The translations under genes and the position numbers were made by a program. The notes beneath the pieces were generated by a model. It saw only the letters and a list, made by a program, of their open reading frames with translations, was not told the DNA's origin and searched no databases. This document shows, piece after piece, positions 54,926 to 61,642 of a stretch of 61,642 nucleotides of DNA. Source of the DNA: Actinomycetes bacterium (GTDB lineage: Bacteria > Actinomycetota > Actinomycetes > Propionibacteriales > Propionibacteriaceae); assembly GCA_023436925.1 (NCBI GenBank), contig JAEZHJ010000035.1, positions 1 to 61,642 on the forward strand, read 5' to 3'. Within the stretch, counting starts at the first letter, position 1. Every line of letters begins with the position of its first letter.

Positions 54926-55000
54926 CGCACCGCAGCATCGGCTTCCCCGAGGGGACGAAGAGTCCCATGGGACGAAGAGTCCCTCCGATGCTGCGGTGCG
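54926..55000. repeat. Complex palindromic element between convergent genes
   Basis: The element has a perfect 16-base outer stem (CGCACCGCAGCATCGG at 54926-54941 with its complement at 54985-55000) that encloses two tandem identical hairpins, GGGAC-GAAGA-GTCCC (54952-54966 and 54969-54983). It sits 15 bases after the end of nrdJ (minus strand) and about 170 bases after the small membrane gene. It may be a bidirectional terminator or an extragenic palindromic repeat. The core GGGACGAAGAG also occurs once at 4592-4602. Confidence 0.75.
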
Positions 55001-55015
55001 CGCTCTACCCCCTGG

Positions 55016-58000
55016 TCAGCTGCAGCCGCTGGTGGAGCCGCAACCTTCACACACGTAGCAGGAACCGCTGGGCCGCATCTTCGTGCCACAGGTCAGGCAC
55101 AACGGTGCGTCCACCTTGAATCCGGTCAGCTTGGTCAGGACGTCGGCGGTGCTGGTGGGCGACTCCGCGATCAGCGGCGGCTGCACCGGGCCGGGCCCGT
55201 CGATCCGCAGGTCGTCGGCGGCGTCATTCTTCAGCGTCTCGGACTCGATCAGCCCCGCCTCCTCCTCTTCGGAGAGGTAGGAGCCGGTCTCAACATAGCG
55301 CGCCCGCTCGGCGGCGGTGTAGATGCCCAGTTCCGCCCGCTCGTCGAAGGTGAGGTAGTCCAACGCGAGCCGCCGGAAGATGTAGTCCATGATCGACTGC
55401 GCCATCCGGACGTCCGGGTCGTCGGTCATGCCGGCCGGCTCGAACTTCAGGTTGGTGAACTTCTGGGCGAAGGTCGACAGCGGGACGCCGTACTGCAGGC
55501 CGATCGAGACCGCGATGCTGAACGCGTCCATCACGCCGGACAGGGTGGACCCCTGCTTGCCGAGCTTGAGGAAGACCTCGCCGAGCGCGCCGTCCTCGTA
55601 CTGGCCGGACGTCATGTAGCCCTCGGCGCCGGCCACGGAGAAGGACGTGGTCTGCGAGACCCGGGACTTGGGCAGGCGCTTGCGGCGCGGCTTGTACTCC
55701 ACCCGGACCTCGGGCTCGGCGGCAGCCTTCGGCTCGTCCTTCTTGCGGGCGTCCGACAGCGGCTGGCCGACCTTGCAGTTGTCGCGGTAGACGGCCAGGG
55801 CCTTCAGGCCCATCCGCCAGCCTTCGAGGTAGACATCGGCGATGTCCTCGACGGTCGCCGACTCCGGCAGGTTCACCGTCTTGGAGATCGCGCCGGACAG
55901 GAACGGCTGCACCGCAGCCATCATCCGCACGTGGCCCATCGGCTTGATCGAACGCTGGCCCATCGCGGTGTCGAAGACCTCGTAGTGTTCCGGCTTGAGA
56001 CCGGGTGCGTTCACCACGTGGCCGTGCTCGGCGATGTACTCCACGATCGCCTCGACGGTCTCCTCGGCATACCCCAGGCGCTTCAGCGCCCGCGGGATGG
56101 TGAGGTTGACGATCTGCAGGCTGCCGCCGCCGACCAGCTTCTTGAACTTCACCAGCGAGAAGTCGGGCTCGATGCCGGTGGTGTCGCAGTCCATCACGAG
56201 GCCGATCGTGCCCGTCGGGGCGACGACCGAGACCTGCGCGTTGCGGAAGCCATGGGCGGCGCCGAGCTTGAGCGCGCGCTCCCAGGCGTCCTGCGCGGCC
56301 TTGACCACCGAGGCTTCCGGGCACGCGGCGACGTCGAGCGGGACGGGGAGGGTGGACAGACCCTCATAGGCCTGCGCCTCGCCGCGCGCGGCGCGGGCGT
56401 GGTTGCGGATGACCCGGAGCATATGCTCGCGGTTCGGCGCGAAGCCCTCGAAGGCGCCGAGCTCGCCCGCCATCTCGGCGGAGGTCGCGTAGGCGACGCC
56501 GGTCATCAGCGCGGAGAGCGCGCCGCACAGCGCGCGCGCCTCGCGGCTGTCATAGGCGATGCCGGACGACATCAGCAGGCCGCCGATATTGGCGTAGCCG
56601 AGGCCGAGCGTGCGGTAGCGCCAGGACAGCTCCGCGATCTGGCGCGACGGGAACTGCGCCATCAGCACCGAGATCTCGAGCACCACCGTCCACAGCCGGC
56701 AGGCGTGGGCGTAGGATTCGACGTCGAACGACTTATCCGCGCGGCGGAACTGCAGCAGGTTGAGCGAGGCGAGATTGCAGGCCGTGTCGTCGAGGAACAT
56801 GTATTCCGAGCACGGGTTCGACGCCCGGATCGGCCCGGAGGCCGGGCAGGTGTGCCAGTCGTTCACGGTGGTGTGGAACTGCACGCCCGGATCCGCGCAG
56901 GCCCAGGCGGCGTAGGAGATCTGGTCCCACAGCTTGCGGGCCTTGAGGGTCTTCACCGGCTTGCCGGTGGTGCGGGCGGTCAGCGTCCAGTCGCCGTCAT
57001 TCTCCACGGCGCGCAGGAAGTCGTCGGTGACGCGCACCGAGTTGTTCGAATTCTGCCCGGAGACCGTGAGGTAGGCCTCGCCGTCCCAGTCGGTGGTGAA
57101 GGTCTCGAGGTCGATGTCCTGCTCGCCCTGCCTGGCGAGCTGGATCACGCGACGGATCATGTTGTCGGAGACCTGCGCCTTGCGGGCGAGCTTCACCTCG
57201 CGCTTCAGCGCGGGGTTCTTCTCCGGCAGGAAGCAGTCGTCGCCTTCGCCCTCGCAGTTCACGCAGGCCTTGAGGATGGCCCGGACGTGCTTCTTGACGA
57301 TCCGTGAGCCGGTGACGAGCGCCGCGACCTTCTGCTCCTCCTTCACCTTCCAGGAGACATAGGACTCGATGTCGGGGTGATCGGCGTCGACCACCACCAT
57401 CTTGGCCGCGCGGCGCGTGGTGCCGCCGGACTTGATCGCGCCCGCGGCCCGGTCGCCGATCTTGAGGAACGACATCAGGCCCGACGACTTGCCGCCGCCG
57501 GACAGCCGCTCGCCCTCGCCGCGCAGGCCGGAGAAGTTCGAGCCGGTGCCGGAGCCGTACTTGAACAGGCGCGCCTCGCGCACCCACAGGTCCATGATGC
57601 CGCCCTCGTTCACGAGGTCGTCGGAGACGCCCTGGATGAAGCAGGCGTGCGGCTGCGGCCGCTCATAGGACGAGGCGGAGGGGCGGACCTCGCCGGTCTT
57701 GTGGTCGGCGTAGAAATGGCCCTGGCTCGGCCCGTCGACCCCGTAGGCCCAGTAGAGGCCGGTGTTGAACCACTGCGGGGAGTTCGGCGCGGCCTTCTGG
57801 GTCGCCAGCATGTAGGCGAGCTCGTCGAAGAAGGCGCGGGCGTCCTCCTCGGTGTCGAAATAGTCGTGGGTCCAGCCCCAGTAGGTCCAGGCGCCGGCGA
57901 GCCGGTCGAACACCTGCCGGGCGTCGCGCTCGGGGCCATAGCGCTCGGCCTCGGGCAGCTCGGCGAGCGCGGCCTCGTCGGCCACGGAGCGCCACAGCCA

Positions 58001-58237
58001 GGACGGGACGGTGTTCTCCTCGACCGCCTTCAGCTTGGCCGGCACGCCGGCCTTGCGGAAATACTTCTGCGCCAGGATGTCGACGGCGACCTGGCTCCAG
58101 GCTTCCGGCACGTCGATGTCGGCCGCGCGAAACACGGTCGAGCCGTCCGGATTGCGGATCTCGGAGGTCGCCTTGCGGAACGGGACTTCGGCGTAAGGAG
58201 ACTGGCCGGCCTTGGTGTAGCGACGTTCGATGCGCAT
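55016..58237 (-). CDS. nrdJ: Vitamin B12-dependent (class II) ribonucleoside-diphosphate reductase, chimeric sequence
   Basis: Adenosylcobalamin-dependent ribonucleotide reductase (1073 residues) that makes deoxynucleotides. The N-terminal ~670 residues (58237 to ~56230) read as an alphaproteobacterial NrdJ, including the active-site motif ASNPCSEYMFLDD with Cys476. The C-terminal ~370 residues (~56130 to 55016) read as an actinobacterial NrdJ (KKLVGGGSLQIVN onward), lack the ~150-residue insert alphaproteobacterial NrdJ has there, and end with the redox Cys region SGSCYVCEGC. The switch falls in APTGTIGLVMDCDTTGIEPDF. The frame is intact, so it could encode a protein, but an assembly join is more likely. 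Flanking genes change lineage at the same point. Confidence 0.88.
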   Translation of the reverse strand: MRIERRYTKAGQSPYAEVPFRKATSEIRNPDGSTVFRAADIDVPEAWSQVAVDILAQKYFRKAGVPAKLKAVEENTVPSWLWRSVADEAALAELPEAERYGPERDARQVFDRLAGAWTYWGWTHDYFDTEEDARAFFDELAYMLATQKAAPNSPQWFNTGLYWAYGVDGPSQGHFYADHKTGEVRPSASSYERPQPHACFIQGVSDDLVNEGGIMDLWVREARLFKYGSGTGSNFSGLRGEGERLSGGGKSSGLMSFLKIGDRAAGAIKSGGTTRRAAKMVVVDADHPDIESYVSWKVKEEQKVAALVTGSRIVKKHVRAILKACVNCEGEGDDCFLPEKNPALKREVKLARKAQVSDNMIRRVIQLARQGEQDIDLETFTTDWDGEAYLTVSGQNSNNSVRVTDDFLRAVENDGDWTLTARTTGKPVKTLKARKLWDQISYAAWACADPGVQFHTTVNDWHTCPASGPIRASNPCSEYMFLDDTACNLASLNLLQFRRADKSFDVESYAHACRLWTVVLEISVLMAQFPSRQIAELSWRYRTLGLGYANIGGLLMSSGIAYDSREARALCGALSALMTGVAYATSAEMAGELGAFEGFAPNREHMLRVIRNHARAARGEAQAYEGLSTLPVPLDVAACPEASVVKAAQDAWERALKLGAAHGFRNAQVSVVAPTGTIGLVMDCDTTGIEPDFSLVKFKKLVGGGSLQIVNLTIPRALKRLGYAEETVEAIVEYIAEHGHVVNAPGLKPEHYEVFDTAMGQRSIKPMGHVRMMAAVQPFLSGAISKTVNLPESATVEDIADVYLEGWRMGLKALAVYRDNCKVGQPLSDARKKDEPKAAAEPEVRVEYKPRRKRLPKSRVSQTTSFSVAGAEGYMTSGQYEDGALGEVFLKLGKQGSTLSGVMDAFSIAVSIGLQYGVPLSTFAQKFTNLKFEPAGMTDDPDVRMAQSIMDYIFRRLALDYLTFDERAELGIYTAAERARYVETGSYLSEEEEAGLIESETLKNDAADDLRIDGPGPVQPPLIAESPTSTADVLTKLTGFKVDAPLCLTCGTKMRPSGSCYVCEGCGSTSGCS
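56130..56240. other. Putative junction between two genomes inside nrdJ
   Basis: This stretch encodes the most conserved part of NrdJ (residues ~670-705). Sequence below it is actinobacterial in character for 56 kb, and sequence above it is alphaproteobacterial to the window end. A join through near-identical DNA in a conserved gene is typical of metagenome assembly errors. True homologous recombination cannot be excluded from the sequence alone. Confidence 0.75.
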
Positions 58238-58899
58238 GGCGTCCGAAGCTCCAGGTCTGATGCCGAACCTGCCTCTCGGACACGTTCGGGCCGGCGGTCG
58301 GCCGGCGGCCTCTTGTTCATCGCCAGGACGCAGACGACCGTTCCGGCGCAAAGGCTGCGCAGGCGCAATCGGGATGGCGATGGCGCCTGCCCGCGACGAT
58401 TCTTTCATAATTCCCGGCCCGCCGAGGCGCCTTTGCGAGGCGTCGGCGGCGAGGTCCGAAAGCTAGATCGAGTCTCCGGGATGGTCGAGTCGCTTTTCGA
58501 GTTATCCCGGCCTTCCGTCTATCCCTCGTGAGTGTTGCCGCGGCGCGACACCAGATATAGTGTCAGCCGGCGGTGAATGGAAGGTTTACGAGCTGGGGAT
58601 CGCTCCGCCCTCGAGGCTCGTTTCCGAGCCGTTCTGAGCCATGACGGCCGCACGCGGACCCGCGGGGATAACAGCGGGGAAAACCTGCTGTCGCGCCGCT
58701 GTCAGACCGGAGCGGGCGCGCTCGCCTAGCGTCGCCGCCCAGGGACGAGCGCCACGGCGCTTCCCCGAGGGCCGTCAGCCCAAGTCGATCCAGAATTAGA
58801 ACAAGTAAAAAACAGCAGGAACCGTTTGCGCAGACCGCGCGGGACGGACTAGAACGCCTTCTGTTCCGCCCCGGCGCGGCTCTGATCTGGAGGAACCCA
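58238..58899. other. Intergenic region between nrdJ and the SIP gene (alphaproteobacterial part)
   Basis: A 662-base gap between divergent genes with no convincing coding frame. It holds an NrdR-box-like site (58548-58563) on the nrdJ side. Near the SIP gene is an AT-rich stretch (58790-58815, containing AGAATTAGAACAAG) that may be its promoter or iron-responsive control region. I looked for a B12 riboswitch in the nrdJ leader and did not see the conserved B12 box. Confidence 0.6.
58548..58563. promoter_or_regulatory. NrdR-box-like site
   Basis: ACACCAGATATAGTGT fits the known NrdR box pattern (ACAC-N8-GTGT with an AT-rich core). NrdR represses ribonucleotide reductase genes when dATP is high. 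The site lies about 310 bases before the nrdJ start. Normally two boxes are spaced by whole helical turns; I see only one clear copy. Confidence 0.6.
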
Positions 58900-59961
58900 G
58901 TGGCGTCCCTGATCTCACGCACGGAAGTGACGTTGCCGGATGCGCCCCGCGTGGCGTCGCTGCTGATCGAGCACATGCAGGAGCATGACGTCGTCTGCGA
59001 GAACCGCGACGGCCGAACCGTCGCCGATCTGGGAATCGGAAGCGGCGTGATCGAGGTCACGCCGGCCGCGCTCAAGGTGGAGATCACGGCGCCGGACCTG
59101 GGCTCTCTGGAGCTGCTGCGCGCATTCGTGGCCGATCACGTCGAGGAGTTCTGCGAGGGCTTCAGGCCCACCATCGCCTGGCGGGGCCACGTCGCGGCGT
59201 CTGACCGTATCGCGGACTTCCGGGAACTCACCCTCAGGTCCGTCGTCGAGCTCACGCCGAAGATGCGCCGCCTGACCTTCTCGGGCGAGGATCTCGCGCG
59301 CTTCGATTCGCGCGAAGGCCTCCACGTCCGGATGTATTTTCCCCCGGAGGGGCTCGCCGTGCCGGAATGGCCGCGGGTCGGGGCCGACGGGCAGATCGTC
59401 TGGCCGCCGGAGGACCGCAAGCCCGCCGTCCGCTACTACACAGTGCGTCAGGTGCGGCCTGAGGCGGGCGAGATCGACATCGACTTCGTGCTGCACGACG
59501 ACCCCGGTCCGGGCGCGCGCTTCGCGGCGCAGGCGCGGCTCGGCGCCGTCTGCGGCATGGCCGGCCCTGTCGGCAAGATGGCGCCGCAGTCCGGCTGGAC
59601 CTTGCTGGCGGGCGACGAGACGGCCCTTCCGGCGATCGCCCGCACCCTCGAGCTGATGCCGGCGGAGGCCCGCGGGGCCGCCCTTATCGAGGTGGACGGG
59701 CCGGGCGAAGAGGTTCGCCTGAAGGCGCCGGCCGGCTTCGAGATCCGGTGGCTGCATCGCTCCGCCGCCCCCGCGGAGGCCTCGCCGCTGACCGGCGCCG
59801 TGGCTTCGGTGGCGCTGCCGGAGGGCCACGAACCCTATGCGTGGGTCGCTTGTGAATACGGGACCGCCAAGGCGATCCGCTCCCATCTCCGCTCAGCCTG
59901 GAAGCTCGCCCGCGACCGCCACATGGTAGTGGGGTACTGGGAGCGCGCGTCCGCCGCCTGA
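58900..59961 (+). CDS. DUF2218 + siderophore-interacting FAD protein (ferric reductase-like)
   Basis: A 353-residue two-part protein. Residues 1-~95 match the DUF2218 domain (RVASLLIEHMQEHDV...GVIEVTPAALKVEITAPDLGSLELLRAFVADHVEEF). Residues ~100-353 form a SIP flavoprotein: the FAD motif RYYTVR with HDDPGPGARFAA, the NAD(P)H region LLAGDETALPAI, and the C-terminal YWxR-type end (VVGYWERA). These proteins reduce ferric siderophores inside the cell to release iron. GGAGGAA lies before the GTG. The gene is in the alphaproteobacterial segment and divergent from nrdJ. Confidence 0.9.
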   Translation: MASLISRTEVTLPDAPRVASLLIEHMQEHDVVCENRDGRTVADLGIGSGVIEVTPAALKVEITAPDLGSLELLRAFVADHVEEFCEGFRPTIAWRGHVAASDRIADFRELTLRSVVELTPKMRRLTFSGEDLARFDSREGLHVRMYFPPEGLAVPEWPRVGADGQIVWPPEDRKPAVRYYTVRQVRPEAGEIDIDFVLHDDPGPGARFAAQARLGAVCGMAGPVGKMAPQSGWTLLAGDETALPAIARTLELMPAEARGAALIEVDGPGEEVRLKAPAGFEIRWLHRSAAPAEASPLTGAVASVALPEGHEPYAWVACEYGTAKAIRSHLRSAWKLARDRHMVVGYWERASAA

Positions 59962-60145
59962 GGCCGTCGCCGCGTCGCACAGACGCCACAGCTTATGACG
60001 GCAATGTGACGCTCCCCGCCTGGCGCGGCTGGCGGCCACTGGACAGGGCCTGCGTTTTCCTTCACCTGCCAAGCGAAGCCGGACGACCGGTTGTTCGGAT
60101 CCGAAACTCTCGCCCTGGCGGCGACGCGAGGAGAGGTCGAAGGTG

Positions 60146-60796
60146 ATGCTGAGCGCGTTCCGGAAACTGATGCCCCGTGAGGACCGGTTCTTCGACCTGT
60201 TCGAGAGCCAGGCGCAGACGCTCGTCGCCGGCGCCCAGGCGCTGCAGGACCTGCTTAGGGGCGGGGACGAGGTGCCCCGCTACTGCGCCGAGATCGTGCG
60301 GCTCGAGAACGAGGCCGACGAGATCACCCGCGAGGTGCTCCACATCGTGCGGCGCAGCTTCATCACCCCCTTCGACCGTGGAGACATCAAGGACCTCATC
60401 CAGTCGATGGACGACGCCATCGACCAGATGAACAAGACCGCCAAGGCCATCACGCTTTACGAGCTCCGCAGCTTCGACCCGCTGATGCAGGAGATGGGCG
60501 GCACGGTGGTCGAGGCCGCGAAGCTCACCGCCGAGGCGGTGCCCCTGCTGAATGGCATCGCCAAGCACGCAACCCGGATCGGCGAGCTGACCGAGCAGGT
60601 CACCCGCGTCGAGGGCCGCTCGGATGATCTGCACGACCAGGGGCTGAAGAAGCTGTTCCAGTCCTGCGGGCGCGACAACGCCCACGCCCTCGACTTCTTC
60701 ATCGGCAGCAAGATCTACAGCCACCTCGAGGAGGTGGTCGATCGCTTCGAGGACGTCGCGAACGAGATCAGCGGCATCATGATCGAAAACGTCTGA
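60146..60796 (+). CDS. DUF47/PhoU-like phosphate transport regulator (Pit accessory protein)
   Basis: A 216-residue helical protein of the DUF47/UPF0111 family that commonly sits directly before PiT phosphate transporters. It shows the conserved ENEADEITREVLHIVRRSFITPFDRGDIKDLI block and a second similar repeat, like PhoU's three-helix bundles with metal-binding acidic residues. It is followed by the transporter after 6 bases. I prefer the ATG at 60146; a GTG just upstream is in frame. Confidence 0.93.
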   Translation: MLSAFRKLMPREDRFFDLFESQAQTLVAGAQALQDLLRGGDEVPRYCAEIVRLENEADEITREVLHIVRRSFITPFDRGDIKDLIQSMDDAIDQMNKTAKAITLYELRSFDPLMQEMGGTVVEAAKLTAEAVPLLNGIAKHATRIGELTEQVTRVEGRSDDLHDQGLKKLFQSCGRDNAHALDFFIGSKIYSHLEEVVDRFEDVANEISGIMIENV

Positions 60797-60802
60797 CCGC
60801 CC

Positions 60803-61642
60803 ATGACGGAGGCCGCGACGCTCGCCCTGCCGCTCCTGATCGGACTGATCGGGGTGGCGCTGCTCTTCGACTTCTTGAACGGCCTGCACGACGCGGCCAA
60901 CTCGATCGCCACCATCGTCTCCACCCGCGTGCTGAGCCCGCGCTATGCGGTGGCCTGGGCGGCGTTCTTCAACTTCATCGCGTTCCTGTTCTTCGGGCTG
61001 CACGTCGCCCAGACCATCGGAACGGGCATCGTCGACGCCTCGATCGTCGATCCAAGGGTGATCTTCTGCGCCCTGGTCGGTGCGATCGCCTGGAACCTGA
61101 TCACCTGGGCGCTGGGCATCCCGTCGAGCAGCTCTCACGCGCTGATCGGCGGCCTCGTCGGGGCCGCGCTCGCCAAGGCCGGATTCAGCGTGATCGTGTG
61201 GACCGGCCTGGGGAAGACCATGGCGGCGATCGTGGTCTCCCCTCTGGTGGGCTTCATCCTGGCGCTCGCGCTCGTGCTGCTGGTCTCGTGGGTCGTCGTG
61301 CGGCAGAGCCCGTTCGTGGTGGACCGCGAGTTCCGTCGGCTGCAGTTCGTCTCGGCCTCGCTCTATTCGCTCGGCCACGGCGGCAACGACGCGCAGAAGA
61401 CGATGGGCATCATCGCCGTGCTGCTCTACTCGCAGGGGCATCTCGGCAGCGAGTTTCACATCCCGCTCTGGGTCGTCCTGACCTGTCAGGCCGCGATGGC
61501 GCTCGGAACGCTCTGCGGCGGCTGGCGCATCGTCCACACCATGGGATCCAAGATCACCCGCCTCACGCCGATGCAGGGTTTCTGCGCCGAGACCGGCGGC
61601 GCCATCACGCTCTTCCTCGCCACCTATCTCGGCGTACCCGTG
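60803..61642 (+). CDS. Inorganic phosphate transporter, PiT family (partial, runs off the window)
   Basis: The first 280 codons of a PiT low-affinity phosphate (metal-phosphate/H+) symporter. Both family signatures are visible: FDFLNGLHDAANSIAT in the first repeat and SLGHGGNDAQKTMGI in the second. About seven to eight helices are included before the window ends at 61642 without a stop. It is coupled to the DUF47 gene by a 6-base gap, a standard pit-accessory operon, and lies in the alphaproteobacterial segment. Confidence 0.93.
   Translation, partial: MTEAATLALPLLIGLIGVALLFDFLNGLHDAANSIATIVSTRVLSPRYAVAWAAFFNFIAFLFFGLHVAQTIGTGIVDASIVDPRVIFCALVGAIAWNLITWALGIPSSSSHALIGGLVGAALAKAGFSVIVWTGLGKTMAAIVVSPLVGFILALALVLLVSWVVVRQSPFVVDREFRRLQFVSASLYSLGHGGNDAQKTMGIIAVLLYSQGHLGSEFHIPLWVVLTCQAAMALGTLCGGWRIVHTMGSKITRLTPMQGFCAETGGAITLFLATYLGVPV

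Noticed and set aside
56130..56240. Genuine inter-phylum gene fusion as a new biological system
   Set aside because: The gene content changes lineage on both sides of the same conserved stretch, which is better explained by an assembly join than by horizontal transfer. Kept as a finding only because it needs checking.
53795..57307. 1170-codon open frame opposite nrdJ and the YbjN gene
   Set aside because: Crosses the lineage junction, several real genes and intergenic hairpins, and lacks any recognisable domain.
58238..58547. Possible cobalamin riboswitch in the nrdJ leader
   Set aside because: Looked for because nrdJ is B12-dependent and the leader is long, but the conserved B12-box sequence was not seen on either strand.

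Overview
The first ~56 kb reads as the chromosome of a high-GC actinobacterium. The evidence is dense, short-gapped genes; GTG and TTG starts; many apparently leaderless genes; and a string of families that are largely actinobacterial (DUF3000, DUF3093, DUF3710, DUF4193, DUF4235, DUF5998, SepH, CeoB/CeoC, a GluABCD-type uptake system). The gene order TRAM methyltransferase - APC permease - ceoB - ceoC - OB-fold - DUF3710 - dut - DUF3093 - DUF4193, with sigA and sigB further along, matches the well known actinobacterial block that in Mycobacterium tuberculosis runs from about Rv2689c to sigA/sigB. My impression is a Propionibacteriales-like organism, but that is not proven from the sequence. 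The last ~5.4 kb (about 56.2 kb to the end) has a different character: an alphaproteobacterial-type NrdJ N-terminus, a DUF2218/siderophore-interacting flavoprotein, and a DUF47-PiT phosphate transport pair, all resembling Methylobacterium-like alphaproteobacteria. The switch happens inside one of the most conserved stretches of nrdJ with the reading frame kept. The simplest explanation is that two organisms were joined during assembly, so the two parts should be interpreted separately.

Layout. 0-5.6 kb: DEAD-box helicase, a MarR regulator divergent from an MMPL exporter with operator-like repeats between them, and a sirohydrochlorin-chelatase-like protein lacking the usual active-site histidines. 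5.7-9.4 kb: PPK2 polyphosphate kinase, a convergent DNA repair pair (LigC-type ATP-dependent ligase and a LigD-type primase-polymerase), and MsrB. 9.4-16.7 kb: DUF3000-RNase D, aconitase with a palindromic operator-like site, and an unusual fusion of an HdeD/DUF308 membrane domain to a secretory-lipase-type hydrolase. 16.7-25.3 kb: the conserved block with a TRAM-domain RNA methyltransferase, a KimA-like permease, two TrkA/RCK proteins, OB-fold protein, DUF3710, dUTPase, DUF3093, DUF4235, DUF4193 and the division protein SepH. 25.3-30.1 kb: a membrane protein with a Pro/Gln tail, thymidine kinase, a phosphodiesterase, DUF5998 and an App1-type phosphatase. 30.2-35.8 kb: both subunits of a second type II topoisomerase (ParC/ParE type) flanking a carbonic anhydrase and a truncated acetyltransferase remnant. 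35.9-46.2 kb: an S9 peptidase, the gluABCD uptake operon, sigA, oligopeptidase B and sigB. 46.2-54.8 kb: acyl-CoA thioesterase, PAC2 protein, HrpA helicase, a universal stress protein, an FMN-binding-type protein, a YbjN protein and a small membrane protein. 55.0-61.6 kb: the chimeric nrdJ and the alphaproteobacterial segment, which runs off the window in a phosphate transporter.

Functionally the actinobacterial part is mostly core housekeeping: transcription (two sigma-70 factors), DNA topology, nucleotide supply (dut, tdk, nrdJ), RNA processing, K+ homeostasis and amino-acid uptake. I found no phage, integrase, transposase, CRISPR array, toxin-antitoxin pair, defence island, biosynthetic cluster, rRNA or tRNA. 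I do not see a convincing new multi-gene system. The most interesting points are the junction in nrdJ, the lipase fusion, the histidine-less chelatase, the K+ module and several uncharacterised short DNA elements. At many genes a TAnnnT -10 element lies 6-8 bases before the chosen start codon, and I used this to choose several starts.
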